Shown: in pieces, positions 32,562-41,764 of the stretch
How the letters are laid out: every line of letters begins with the position of its first letter
How positions within the stretch are numbered: the stretch's first letter is position 1
NCBI GenBank assembly: GCA_029778715.1
Contig: JAKOPT010000045.1
Coordinates: forward strand, 1 to 64,000
Length of the DNA stretch: 64,000 nucleotides
Source of the DNA: Actinomycetes bacterium
GTDB lineage: Bacteria; Actinomycetota; Actinomycetes; Actinomycetales; Dermatophilaceae
Direction: 5' to 3'
Translations under genes and position numbers: made by a program
Notes under the pieces: model-generated
Told to the model about the DNA's origin: nothing
Database searches by the model: none
Seen by the model: the letters and a program-made list of their open reading frames with translations, nothing else

Positions 32562-34098
32562 CGGCATTCCCGAGGCAGCCCCCGCCGCGCCGTTGCCCTT
32601 GTCCGCACTCGTCCAGACCGTCGAGCACCTCCGATCCACGTCCGGGCGGCGGGCCAAGGTCGAGACCCTGGCGCAGTTGCTCGCCCGCACCCACCCGGAC
32701 GAGGTCGAGGCCGTCGTCGGGCTGCTCGTCGGTCGCATCCGCCAAGGCCGGATCGGCCTCGGGTGGCGCACCCTGAGCGCCGCCAGCGACGCCCACACCC
32801 CCGCCACCGAGCCCACCGTGACCATCGCCGAAGTCGACGCGGCCCTGTCCCAGATCGCCGCGCTGAGCGGGCCGGGGTCGACCCAGACCCGGGCCCGCGC
32901 CGTCGCGGACCTTTTTGCCGCCGCCACCGCACCCGAGCGAAACTTCCTGGGCCACAGCATTCTCGGTGACGTTCGCACGGGGGCCCTGGACGGCATACTG
33001 ACCGAGGCAGCGGCCCTGGCCGCGGGGGTGCCGGCCGCGCGCATGCGGCGGGCCGTCATGCTCCTCGGCGACCTCGGAGCGGCCACCCGGCTGGCCCTGA
33101 CCGACCCCGACGCCCTCGAGGCGGTGACGCTGCGGGTCGGGGTGCCGGTGCAGCCGATGCTCGCCTCGACCGCGGCCGACGTCGCGGCGGCGCTCGCCAT
33201 CACCGGCCTGGCCAGCGTCGAACACAAACTCGACGGCGCCCGCATCCAAGTCCACCGCAAGGGCTCGACCGTCACCGTCCACACCCGCAGCCTCGCCGAC
33301 ATCACCGACAGGGTGCCCGAAATCGCCGACCTGGCCCGCGGGCTGCCCGGCGACTCCTTCATCCTCGACGGCGAAACCCTCGTCCTCGACGCCTCGGGCG
33401 CGCCCCGGCCCTTCCAGGAGACCATGAGCCGGTTCGGTAGCCATGCCGCCCAGGCCCTGACGCCCCGGTTCTTCGACGTGCTGGCGCTCGACGGGGTCGA
33501 CGTGACCGACCGGCCGCTGCTCGACCGGCGCGCGCTGCTCGCCGACCTCGTCGGCAGCGATCACCTCATCCCGGGGCTCGTCACCGACGACCCGGAGACC
33601 GCGCAGGGCGTGCTGCGGGAGGCGCTGGCGGCCGGGCACGAGGGGGTCCTCGTCAAGGGCGCGGACACGGCATACACCGCCGGGCGCCGCGGCAAGGCGT
33701 GGGTCAAGGTCAAACCGGTCCACACGTACGACCTCGTCGTGCTCGCCGCCGAGTGGGGGTACGGGCGGCGGCAGGGGTGGCTGTCGAACCTCCACCTCGG
33801 GGCGGTGGGCGCGGACGGTGAGTTCGTCATGGTCGGCAAGACCTTCAAGGGCCTCACCGATGAATTGTTGCGTTGGCAGACAGCGACTTTTCCCCGGTAT
33901 GCCGTCCGCGAGACGCCGGGGGTTGTGTGGCTGCGGCCTGCGCTCGTCGTCGAGATTGCCATCGACGGGGTGCAGCGGTCGACGCGCTATCCGGGCGGGT
34001 TGGCGTTGCGGTTCGCGCGAGTCAAGCGGTACCGGGAGGACAAGTCGCCGCACGAGGCCGACCGCCTCGAGACGTTGGCGGCCCTGCTGCGTGCGTAA
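32539..34098 (+). CDS. ATP-dependent DNA ligase (LigB-like, archaeal type)
   Basis: 519 residues. The N-terminal helical domain (LSALVQTVEHLRSTSGRRAK) precedes the adenylation core: EHKLDGARIQVH with Lys230 as the adenylated residue, FILDGETLVLD, GHEGVLVKGAD and GKAWVKVKP, then an OB fold. Size and domain order fit LigB of mycobacteria. A second ATP ligase beyond the LigD-type enzyme is common in actinobacteria. ATG 32539 or 32545 are possible starts; both overlap the upstream gene. Confidence 0.9.
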   Translation: MSMPGTPDGIPEAAPAAPLPLSALVQTVEHLRSTSGRRAKVETLAQLLARTHPDEVEAVVGLLVGRIRQGRIGLGWRTLSAASDAHTPATEPTVTIAEVDAALSQIAALSGPGSTQTRARAVADLFAAATAPERNFLGHSILGDVRTGALDGILTEAAALAAGVPAARMRRAVMLLGDLGAATRLALTDPDALEAVTLRVGVPVQPMLASTAADVAAALAITGLASVEHKLDGARIQVHRKGSTVTVHTRSLADITDRVPEIADLARGLPGDSFILDGETLVLDASGAPRPFQETMSRFGSHAAQALTPRFFDVLALDGVDVTDRPLLDRRALLADLVGSDHLIPGLVTDDPETAQGVLREALAAGHEGVLVKGADTAYTAGRRGKAWVKVKPVHTYDLVVLAAEWGYGRRQGWLSNLHLGAVGADGEFVMVGKTFKGLTDELLRWQTATFPRYAVRETPGVVWLRPALVVEIAIDGVQRSTRYPGGLALRFARVKRYREDKSPHEADRLETLAALLRA

Positions 34099-34336
34099 CC
34101 GACCAATTGGTCGATTGTTGACAGCCCGTGCCGTTCCTAACCGACCAATTGGTCGATTGTTGACACCCCGTGCCGTTCCTAACCCACCTATTGGTCGATT
34201 GTTGACACCCCGTGCGGTTCCTAACTGACCAATTGGTCGATTGTTGACACCCCGCGCGGTTCCTAACTGACCTATTGGTCGATTGTTGACACCCCGCGCG
34301 GTCTCTAACCCACCAATTGGTCGATTGTTGACACCC
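34096..34336 (+). repeat. Tandem array of six ~41-bp palindromic repeat units
   Basis: Six copies of TAACYSACC, AATT or TATT, then GGTCGATTGTTGACA, with a CCCCGYGCSGTTCC spacer. The first begins at the ligase TAA stop. Centres read AATT, AATT, TATT, AATT, TATT, AATT. The last copy encodes the C terminus of the facing MazG-like gene. Confidence 0.9.
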
Positions 34337-34622
34337 CGTGCGGGGCGCAGCGGCAGGGCGAGGCCGCGCACCGCGGGCAGCCCGCGGCATACCGGGCGGC
34401 CGCCTCGTCCAGATCGAGACCCAACTGGTGGGCGAGCGACGCGACCCAGGCGAGCACGTCGCCAAGTTCGTGAAGCTGCTGCTCGCGAGTGCCCTTGCGG
34501 ACGGCCTGGGCGAGTTCGCCGACCTCCTCGGCGATCCACGCCACGGTCGACGGTATGCCGCGGGCGGCGTCCCGCTCGCCGAAGGTCGCGGCGATGACGG
34601 CTTGGAATTCGGCGAGGGTCAT
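34305..34622 (-). CDS. MazG-like nucleotide pyrophosphohydrolase
   Basis: 105 residues. Core MTLAEFQAVIAATF, then WIAEEVGELAQAVRKG and HELGDVLAWVASLAHQLG carry the EExxE and ExxD metal-binding pattern of the MazG/iMazG fold, which hydrolyses NTPs to NMP and pyrophosphate. A Cys-rich tail (CPRCAASPCRC) follows. The final ~10 residues (GVSTIDQLVG) are encoded by a palindromic repeat unit whose sequence supplies the stop. Confidence 0.8.
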   Translation of the reverse strand: MTLAEFQAVIAATFGERDAARGIPSTVAWIAEEVGELAQAVRKGTREQQLHELGDVLAWVASLAHQLGLDLDEAAARYAAGCPRCAASPCRCAPHGVSTIDQLVG

Positions 34623-34716
34623 GGCCCGATTGTGCCCGCTGGTCCGGGGACGACTCCCCGCCCGTGCCTGGCGCTCGAGGGTGGTGCCGCGAGATTCGGT
34701 GCGATCCACGCGGCAG

Positions 34717-34781
34717 GCATCGAGGGAGCGAGACTTGCCGTTGCGACACCGGCTCGACGGCGAGTCTCGCTCCTTCGATGC
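34717..34781. repeat. Long hairpin (ACGGCGAGTCTCG family), copy 1
   Basis: GCATCGA-g-GGAGCGAGACTTGCCGT pairs with ACGGCGAGTCTCGCTCC-t-TCGATGC around a 15-nt loop: ~24 paired positions, one wobble and one mismatch. A related hairpin is at 35702-35760. Confidence 0.65.
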
Positions 34782-34871
34782 GGATCAGCGCCGCGACCAG
34801 CGCCGCGACCTCAGCACGCGATCAGGGCGGCAGATCAGGGCGGAACTCAGGGCTGCCGATCAGGGCCGGGA

Positions 34872-35543
34872 TCAGCGCTCCGCAGAACCCTCGCGGCGCC
34901 GGCGCGGGATCTTGGCCCGCAGATCGGTGGCGTCGGGCAGGTGCCACCCGAACCGGCGGGCCGCCAGCGCCATGCTCGCCGCGAGCACGATGGCCCCGGC
35001 TATGCCGACGTTGGGCAGTTGCCACCAGGTGGCCACGGCCATCCAGGCACTGGCGAGTAGCGCGACCGAGGCATAGAGCGTCCCACCGAACACCGAAGGC
35101 ACCTCGCGCACAACGAGATCGCGGATCATGCCCCCACCCACTGCGGTGACGATGCCGAGCAGGATCGCCGACAGCCACGGCAACCCGACCCACAGCGCCT
35201 TCGAGGTCCCGGTGGCCGACCAGCAACCGAGAGCCAGGGCATCGGCAAGCAGCAGGCCGCGGCGGGTGATGCGCCCGCGCACGTCGACGAGGAAGGCAAT
35301 GAGGGCGCCGAGGAGCGCACAGGCGAGATAGGCCGGGTTGGTCAGCGCGACCGGCGCGCCCATCTGGAGCAGGGTGTCGCGGAGCATCCCGCCGCCAAGC
35401 CCGGAAATGAGCGCGAGCACGACGAATCCCACCGCGTCGAAGCCCAAACGGCGGGCCAACACTCCACCGAGCACACCGTTAGCGAGCACCCCGCCGAGGT
35501 CGACGGCCTGGAACACCGGCGTGGGGTCGAAGGGCTCGGCCAT
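34872..35543 (-). CDS. TRIC/UPF0126-family membrane protein
   Basis: 223 residues with about seven membrane spans. The duplicated family unit is visible: ALISGLGGGMLRDTLL (first) and GIVTAVGGGMIRDLVVREVP (second), each with the GGGMxRD signature. Members are trimeric cation channels. It ends in a basic tail (KIPRRRRE). The ATG at 35543 gives MAEPFDPTP. Confidence 0.88.
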   Translation of the reverse strand: MAEPFDPTPVFQAVDLGGVLANGVLGGVLARRLGFDAVGFVVLALISGLGGGMLRDTLLQMGAPVALTNPAYLACALLGALIAFLVDVRGRITRRGLLLADALALGCWSATGTSKALWVGLPWLSAILLGIVTAVGGGMIRDLVVREVPSVFGGTLYASVALLASAWMAVATWWQLPNVGIAGAIVLAASMALAARRFGWHLPDATDLRAKIPRRRREGSAER

Positions 35544-35701
35544 GGACGCGATCCTAGGCGGCGCGTGTCCCCCGGAGGAGGAGGCGACGAGGCAGCGACG
35601 ACGCCCTGCGGCATACGACGCCGGGTGAGACAAAGCGAGCAGATGCGCATTCGGTCTCGCCGTGCGCCGTCCCCACCGCCGTCCCCGCGCCCGATACCGA
35701 G

Positions 35702-35760
35702 TCGAAAGTACGAGACTCGCCGTCTGGACCGACCCGACACGGCGAGTTGCGTACTTTCGA
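35702..35760. repeat. Long hairpin (ACGGCGAG family), copy 2
   Basis: A 22-nt arm beginning TCGAAAGTACGAGACTCG pairs with ACGGCGAG...GTACTTTCGA at 35739-35760 with two mismatches. It shares the inner GACTCGCCGT half with the hairpin at 34717. It sits 62 bp upstream of the lipase-like gene. Confidence 0.6.
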
Positions 35761-35822
35761 TGCGACGGCGACCCCACGGCATACCCCCCATCGCGAACCC
35801 ACCGGCGTGCGAGACTGCCGCC

Positions 35823-36758
35823 ATGGAGCACTCGACCCTCACCGTGACCGCCCACGACGGCACCGCACTGCACGTCAACCGGTGGCTGCCCGACGGCCAG
35901 CCGCGCGCCGTCGTCCAGATCGCCCACGGGATGGCCGAGCACTCGGACCGGTACGCCCGGTTCGCCGCGGCCCTCACCGACGCGGGGTATGCCGTGTACG
36001 CCGACGACCACCGCGGCCACAAGGGCACGGCCGGCTCGCACGACCAGGAGGGCTATTTCGCCGACGAGCACGGCTTCGAAACGGTCGTCGATGACCTCGC
36101 CGCCGTCACCGCGACCATCCGCGCCGAGCAGCCCGGGTTGCCCATCGTGCTCCTCGGGCACAGCATGGGCAGTTTCCTGGCCCGGGCGTATGCCGCCTCG
36201 CACGCGCACGTCGACGGCGGCCTTGCGGGGTTGGTCCTGTCGGGCACGGCCGGCGACCCGGGGGCGCTCGGGGTCGTGGGCCAGGGGGTGGCGATCGCGC
36301 AGGGGTTCCTCCGGGGGCGGCGGCATACCTCCGGGCTCATGAACACGCTGACGTTTGCGCAGTACAACTCGCGGTTCAAGCCCAACCGGACCGAGTTCGA
36401 CTGGCTCTCACGCGATCCCGCCGAGGTCGACGCTTACGTCGCCGACGAATGGTGCGGCAACGTGTTCACCGCCGGGTTCTATGCCGACGTGCTCGGGGGG
36501 TTGCGGCGCATCAACACCGACGCGCATGTCGCCCAGGTGCCGCTGGAGTTGCCGGTGCTCGTCCTGTCCGGCGCCGAGGACCCGGTGGGCGATTTCGGCA
36601 AGGGGCCGACCGCGGTGGCCGAGCAGTTCCGGCGGGCCGGGCTCGACGATGTGACGCTCGTGCTCTACCCGGGGGCGCGCCACGAGATCCTCAACGAGAT
36701 CAACCGCGACGAGGTGACGGCCGACATCCTGGCCTGGCTGGACCGCGTGCTCGCCTGA
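35823..36758 (+). CDS. Alpha/beta hydrolase, monoacylglycerol-lipase-like
   Basis: 311 residues. VVQIAHGMAEHSDRYARFA, DDHRGHKGT and the nucleophile elbow LLGHSMGS (Ser114) match the lysophospholipase/monoglyceride lipase family. The acid is in LSGAEDPVG and the His in PGARHEILNE. It probably hydrolyses monoacylglycerols or lysophospholipids in the cytoplasm. No signal peptide. Its stop codon lies at the edge of a hairpin repeat. Confidence 0.88.
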   Translation: MEHSTLTVTAHDGTALHVNRWLPDGQPRAVVQIAHGMAEHSDRYARFAAALTDAGYAVYADDHRGHKGTAGSHDQEGYFADEHGFETVVDDLAAVTATIRAEQPGLPIVLLGHSMGSFLARAYAASHAHVDGGLAGLVLSGTAGDPGALGVVGQGVAIAQGFLRGRRHTSGLMNTLTFAQYNSRFKPNRTEFDWLSRDPAEVDAYVADEWCGNVFTAGFYADVLGGLRRINTDAHVAQVPLELPVLVLSGAEDPVGDFGKGPTAVAEQFRRAGLDDVTLVLYPGARHEILNEINRDEVTADILAWLDRVLA

Positions 36759-36804
36759 TTCGAGGTCGGAACGCGCGGATTTCGCGGCGTGTCGACCTCG
36801 AATC
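36757..36804. repeat. Dispersed hairpin repeat (GATTCGAGGT family), copy 2
   Basis: GATTCGAGGTC (36757-36767) and GACCTCGAATC (36794-36804) flank CGCGCGGATTTCGCGGCG. It is nearly the same as 7211-7258, and again overlaps a stop codon between convergent genes. Confidence 0.7.
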
Positions 36805-36820
36805 GGCGGAGCGTCGAGGG

Positions 36821-37498
36821 TCAGGGGGCGTCGCTGAGCGGGGCCGCCGCGAGCAGGTCGCGCGCCATCTTGGGCACCACGAACAGCCCCTCGGCCTCGA
36901 CGGTCACGTGCCCCTGTGCGTCGCGTATCTCCCCGTGGACCAAGGACTTCCACTGGCTCATCTCGGTGACGCGGGCCTCGATGGTGAGCCGTTGGAAGAG
37001 GAAGGTCGGCTGCCGATAGGTGACGTTGAGGTATGCCGTCATCCCCGGTTTCCCGGTCGTCGTCGCGGCCGCGCCGAGCACCTGGTCGAGCATCGCCGCA
37101 CTGATGCCGCCGTGGACGCACGTGGGCGGACCCTCGTAGAGCGCGCCGAGGGTGACGGCGGCCGAGGCGATGTGCTTCTCGTAGTCGCGGTCGATGTCGA
37201 GCGGGGGCGCGAAGGCGTTGCGGTGCCCGGTCATCGGGTTGCCCGGGTCGTGCAGCCGCCCCTCGGCCGTGCGGCGCAGCCCGAGGGAACCCTCGATGAG
37301 GTTGGTGCTCAGCCGAGCGGTGAGAGCCTGGACTTCGGTGGTCAGGGCAGCGAGTTCGTCGTCGGACAGGCGGGTGCGCAGCGTCGCGTCGGCGAGGTGG
37401 TGGACGGCACGGGCGAGGGTGCGTTCGGCCTCGATGCGCGCGGCGCGCGCCTGCGGGTCGGCGACGGGCTGGGCGAGCAAGCCGGGAGGTATCGACAT
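36821..37498 (-). CDS. PaaI-type hotdog-fold thioesterase
   Basis: 225 residues. The hotdog core PPTCVHGGISAAMLDQVLGAA, then AYLNVTYRQPTFLFQRLTIEA and HVTVEAEGLFVVPK matches acyl-CoA thioesterases of the PaaI/4HBT group. An N-terminal helical extension of ~85 residues (ARRIEAERTLARAVHHLADA-like) is family-compatible. Substrate unknown. It converges on the lipase-like gene. Confidence 0.8.
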   Translation of the reverse strand: MSIPPGLLAQPVADPQARAARIEAERTLARAVHHLADATLRTRLSDDELAALTTEVQALTARLSTNLIEGSLGLRRTAEGRLHDPGNPMTGHRNAFAPPLDIDRDYEKHIASAAVTLGALYEGPPTCVHGGISAAMLDQVLGAAATTTGKPGMTAYLNVTYRQPTFLFQRLTIEARVTEMSQWKSLVHGEIRDAQGHVTVEAEGLFVVPKMARDLLAAAPLSDAP

Positions 37499-37597
37499 GA
37501 CTCGATCGTGTCACGCCGCCTCATCGCCCTGACGAAGTGGACCCAATTGGACGTTGGGTCCCGTCGCGCGCCGGGCCGACGGCCGCCTCGCGCGCGT

Positions 37598-37760
37598 TCA
37601 CAACCCACCTATTGGTCGAAAGTTGACGGGGGGCACGCTGGGTCCACGCGCTCGCCCAGGCCCGCCCGACGCCACCCCCGTCAACAACCCACCTATTGGT
37701 CGAAAGTTGACGGGGGGCGCGTTCACAACCCACCTATTGGTCGAAAGTTGACGGGGGGGC
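37598..37760 (+). repeat. Three palindromic repeat units (GGTCGAAAGTTGAC variant)
   Basis: Three copies of CAACCCACC-TATT-GGTCGAAAGTTGACGGGGG, starting near 37599, 37682 and 37725, unevenly spaced. All centres are TATT. They lie between the divergent thioesterase and MFS genes, which is unusual for this family, as other loci are at 3' ends. The flanks hold no gene. Confidence 0.85.
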
Positions 37761-37892
37761 ACGCTGGGTCCTCCCCCCTGCCCGCGGAATCCACCCAATG
37801 GTGGATGCCGACGCCCGCGCCGCCAGCGCCCCCGGTCCTACCGTGGAAAACGATCAGCCCACCAGGCTTCCTTCGTCCACGGAGATGACGTC

Positions 37893-39629
37893 ATGTCGAG
37901 CCCCGACGCATCCGGCCCACGCACCGCACCCCCCACGGCCAACCCGGCCACCGCGCCCACCGCCACCGACCCCGCCACGGGAGCCCACGGCATACCGGGC
38001 ACCGCAACCGACCCCTCGGCCAGCCAGGGCAAACGCCGCTGGATCGGGCTGGGAGTCCTCGCCGCCGCCCTCTCGATGATCGTCCTCGACGGCACCATCG
38101 TCGGGGTCGCGTTGCCCCGGATCATCACCGACCTCAGCCTCAACCTCACCGACGCGCAATGGGTCAACAGCCTCTACTCGATGATCTTCGCCGCCCTCCT
38201 CCTCAGTTTCGGGCGGCTCGGTGACCGGTACGGCCGGCGCACCATGCTCCTCGTCGGGGTCACCCTCTTCGTCGTCGGCAGCATCACCGCCGCGATGGCG
38301 ACCGGGGCGAGCAGCCTCATCGCCTCGCGGGCCCTCCAAGGGGTCGGCGGTGCCATGGTCCTGCCGGCCACTCTCTCCACGGTCAACGCCACCTTCCGCG
38401 GCAAGGACCGCGCGGTCGCGTTCGGCATCTGGGGGGCCGTCATGGCCGGCGTGGCCGCCATCGGCCCGCTGCTTGGTGGGTGGCTCACGACCTCCTTCGA
38501 CTGGCGGTGGATCTTCTGGGTCAACGTGCCCCTCGGTGTGGCCGTCGTCGTCGGTGCCCTCCTCACCGTCAACGACACCAAGGGCCGCCCCGGCGGGCCC
38601 GGCGTTGACGTCGACGGGCTGCTCACCAGCGCCATCGGTCTCGGATTGCTCGTCTTCGGCCTCATCGAGGCCAACAGCCTCGGCTGGTGGACGCCCAAGG
38701 CCGACTTCACCCTCTTCGGGTGGACCTGGTCGACCAGCGCCCCGCTCTCCCCGGCCCCGGTCGCCATCGCCGTCGGCGTGTTCTTCCTCTTCCTCTTCTG
38801 GATTTGGGAGAAACACCGCGCCGGCAACGGTCGCTCGGCGCTGCTCGACATTCGCCTCCTCGACATCCCGACCTTCACCTGGGGCAACCTGACCGCCGCC
38901 ATGGTTGCCGCGGGCGAGTTCGCGCTCGTGTTCGTCCTGCCGCTCTACCTCGTCAACGCCCAGGGCCTGTCGATCATGGGGGCCGGGCTCGTGCTCGCGG
39001 CGATGGCCCTCGGCGCGTTCTTCTCCGGGGCCCAAGCACGGCACCTCGCGGCCCGGTTCACCCCCACGCGCGTCGTCGTGCTGGGTCTGACCCTCGAACT
39101 CATCGGGGTGGTCGCCACCGCGCTCGTCCTCGGGCCGGACCGTTCCCCGTGGTTCGTGGCGATCGCCATGACCGTCTACGGTGTCGGGCTCGGGTTGGCC
39201 TCGGCGCAACTCACCTCGACCGTGCTCCGGGATGTGCCGCCCGAGCAGTCCGGGTCCGCCTCGGCCACGCAGAGCACCTTCCGCCAGGTCGGTTCGGCGA
39301 TCGGCAGCGCAATTGCCGGCACGGCCCTGGCCGCGGGCTTGACCGCCGTCCTCACCGACCGGCTGAGCGCCATCAAGGGCCTCCCGTCGCAGGCCGTCGA
39401 CAAGTTGGCGTCGGCGACCATCGACAGCGCCGGTGGCAGCATCGACGGCTTGCGGGCCGCGGGCACCCACGGCCAACTCGGCAACCTCGGCCCGACCGTC
39501 ACCCAGGTCCTGGAGCGGGCCTTCGCCGACGGCACCCGGGTCGCCGTGTTCGTCGCCGCCGCCTTCCTCGTCCTCGGCCTCATCGGGTCGTTGCGCGTCG
39601 ACCGCCTCGCCCGCCAATCCGCCTCCTGA
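37893..39629 (+). CDS. MFS drug exporter, DHA2 family (14 membrane segments)
   Basis: 578 residues. A ~45-residue Pro/Thr/Ala-rich tail precedes the first span. Motif C-like GVGGAMVLPATLS and motif A GRLGDRYGRRTML after span 2 match DHA2 (H+-coupled 14-TMS) exporters of the EmrB/QacA type. There is a large extracytoplasmic insert between the last two spans (~475-545) with SAIKGLPSQAVDKLASATID. It likely exports hydrophobic compounds; substrate unknown. The ATG follows GGAG. Confidence 0.9.
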   Translation: MSSPDASGPRTAPPTANPATAPTATDPATGAHGIPGTATDPSASQGKRRWIGLGVLAAALSMIVLDGTIVGVALPRIITDLSLNLTDAQWVNSLYSMIFAALLLSFGRLGDRYGRRTMLLVGVTLFVVGSITAAMATGASSLIASRALQGVGGAMVLPATLSTVNATFRGKDRAVAFGIWGAVMAGVAAIGPLLGGWLTTSFDWRWIFWVNVPLGVAVVVGALLTVNDTKGRPGGPGVDVDGLLTSAIGLGLLVFGLIEANSLGWWTPKADFTLFGWTWSTSAPLSPAPVAIAVGVFFLFLFWIWEKHRAGNGRSALLDIRLLDIPTFTWGNLTAAMVAAGEFALVFVLPLYLVNAQGLSIMGAGLVLAAMALGAFFSGAQARHLAARFTPTRVVVLGLTLELIGVVATALVLGPDRSPWFVAIAMTVYGVGLGLASAQLTSTVLRDVPPEQSGSASATQSTFRQVGSAIGSAIAGTALAAGLTAVLTDRLSAIKGLPSQAVDKLASATIDSAGGSIDGLRAAGTHGQLGNLGPTVTQVLERAFADGTRVAVFVAAAFLVLGLIGSLRVDRLARQSAS

Positions 39630-39781
39630 CCTCTCCTCGAGTCGCTCCGCGTCGGCCGCCAGGATCGCCATCTCGGCTTCTGGCGGCCGCTCGCTGACCT
39701 CCGCCGCGGGCCCGGATGCCAACAATCCACAATCGCGCCCGTCGCCTGTTCGCCCCGGCCCGGATGTGGTCCGATAGGGGT

Positions 39782-41713
39782 ATGAGCAAGCGCCCGCACA
39801 ACCCGCGTCGGCAACCCAATCGGCAGGCGACCCGGCGCGGCCCGGTGCGGCGGCGGCATACCGAGTTCGAAGACCCGGCCAACAGCGGACTCATCCGGTC
39901 GATCCGCGAGGCCCTGCGCAGCGACGCCCCGATGGACTTGGCGGCCCACGCATCGATGCTCCTGTCAGCCCTCACGATGCCGCGGCCGGACGCCGACGGC
40001 CCCGGCCCCGGCCCTGGCCCCAGCCCGGGCCCCGGCATGCCGACGATCACGCTTCACGAACTCGTCGAGTCGTTCATCGGGGTGCCGCTGGCCGAGACGA
40101 CCGCGGTGCTGCACGTGTTCGCCGCGTACCTCACCGACGAGTTGCTCGGCGCGCGCATCCGCCGCGAACTGGCGACCCGGCGGCACCCGCTGCCCGAGCA
40201 CGTCACGCGCTTCGCGGAGGTGGGCGTGGCCCGGGCGATGATCCTGGAAGACCCGGAGGGCACCGCTGCCGAACTCCTCCTCGAACTCGCCGGCGCGGGG
40301 GTCCGGGACTCGACCATGGCGGTGTCCATCAGTTTCGTGCTCGGCTCGATCGTCACGGACGCCTTCGTCGTGCCCGAGAGTCTCCAGACCTTGCTGCAGC
40401 GGTATGCCGAGACGGCACCCAAGTTGCCCGACACACTCGCGTTCCGCCCCCTCGCCCTCGCCGACGCCCGCGCGTACGTCGAGCAGGGCATCGCGGCATA
40501 CGACATCGACAGCGAAGGCGCACCGGAGAGCGAAACCTGGCCCGGGTTCCGCCACCTACTCGCGGCCGTGGTCCGGGGCTTGCCCGCGGGTGGGCAGGGG
40601 TCACCGACCCTCGGCCAGCGCTGGGACGACGACGAGGACTGGGACTCCGACGACCTATGGGACGCCCTGGAATCCGCGGCCGGGGAGTTGGCCCACGACT
40701 TCCTCGAATCTCGCCAGGGGGCATTCCTCGACCAAAGCCTCGACGGCTACGACCACGCCCTGGCCCATCTCATGGCCTCGGCCGCGGTCGAGGCCCTCGA
40801 CCCGGACGACCTCATCTGGCCCCCCGAACACGTCACCGGCATCATCGAACACCTCCTCCCCGTGACCGTCGACCCCGAGCCGGAGCGCTACGCGCGGGCC
40901 CCGGTGGTGCTGGAGGCGTTCATCCGTTTCTGCCACGCCGACTCCGACGCGCCGGCCTCGGCGACCCGGGCGGCGCTCGCGGCGCTCAAGGCCGCGACCC
41001 CGAGGTACCTCGAACGGCGCACCGACCCCGACGTCGTCGCGGAACGCGAACTCATCCACCGGGCGTCGTTGCGGGAGGCCGCCCACCTCAGCCCGTCGCT
41101 CTACCGGGTGGTCCGGCTCACGTGGTCGGTGGGTTCGCAGGAGGCGCTCGAGGCTCTCGATGTGGTCCCGTTGCCGGTCGAGGAGGAGTTGGACCTCACG
41201 GAGGTGCCGGCCGACATTGTCGATCGGGTATGCCGCGTGGCCGCCTTGGTCGACGGGGCCTGGGAGGCGCTGTTCGGGAGTCCGCGGTTGCTGCCGCCCG
41301 AACGGGTGGAGGCATTCCGTGAGTTGGGGGTTCAGGTGCCGGACCCACCGGACTGGCGCGAACTGCGCACGGCCGCGCGCCGACTGTTGGCTCGCGTCGC
41401 CCGTCAGGACCCGGCCATCTTCCGGCGCCGCTCGCGCGACGACACCACCGCCGCGGCCCTGGTGTGGATCATCGGACGTGCCAACGGGGTGCTGAGCGCC
41501 TGGGTCGGCGGGGTCGAGGTGGCGACGATGATGACGCACTTCGGTTTGAAGGGCAGCCCCAGCCAGCGCGCCGAGTCGATGCTGCGCGCGATCGGCGCCC
41601 CGGACTCCCAGGGGTTCATGGACGTGTTCGTGGGGACGCCCGACCTGCTGATCTCGTTCTATCGGGCCCAACTGATCGACGAACGTGACGACCTGACCGA
41701 GGCACCTGGGTAA
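39782..41713 (+). CDS. Large conserved-looking protein of unknown function
   Basis: 643 residues, no family recognised. A basic N terminus (MSKRPHNPRRQPNRQATRRG) precedes a helical region. A PGPGPGPSPGPG linker lies near residues 78-90, followed by a long alpha-helical body with acidic runs (WDDDEDWDSDD) and a segment RANGVLSAWVGGVEVATMMTHF near the C terminus. No membrane or signal segments. Codon use and motif content match the core genome. Confident as a gene, not in function. Confidence 0.7.
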   Translation: MSKRPHNPRRQPNRQATRRGPVRRRHTEFEDPANSGLIRSIREALRSDAPMDLAAHASMLLSALTMPRPDADGPGPGPGPSPGPGMPTITLHELVESFIGVPLAETTAVLHVFAAYLTDELLGARIRRELATRRHPLPEHVTRFAEVGVARAMILEDPEGTAAELLLELAGAGVRDSTMAVSISFVLGSIVTDAFVVPESLQTLLQRYAETAPKLPDTLAFRPLALADARAYVEQGIAAYDIDSEGAPESETWPGFRHLLAAVVRGLPAGGQGSPTLGQRWDDDEDWDSDDLWDALESAAGELAHDFLESRQGAFLDQSLDGYDHALAHLMASAAVEALDPDDLIWPPEHVTGIIEHLLPVTVDPEPERYARAPVVLEAFIRFCHADSDAPASATRAALAALKAATPRYLERRTDPDVVAERELIHRASLREAAHLSPSLYRVVRLTWSVGSQEALEALDVVPLPVEEELDLTEVPADIVDRVCRVAALVDGAWEALFGSPRLLPPERVEAFRELGVQVPDPPDWRELRTAARRLLARVARQDPAIFRRRSRDDTTAAALVWIIGRANGVLSAWVGGVEVATMMTHFGLKGSPSQRAESMLRAIGAPDSQGFMDVFVGTPDLLISFYRAQLIDERDDLTEAPG

Positions 41714-41764
41714 GCCGAGGGTCACAGAGCCGCACGGGTCAACCACCTCTACTACTGTGTCGGA

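Noticed and set aside
32275-34749. 824-residue minus-strand protein
   Set aside because: Antisense to the ligase gene and the repeat array; an artefact of high GC.
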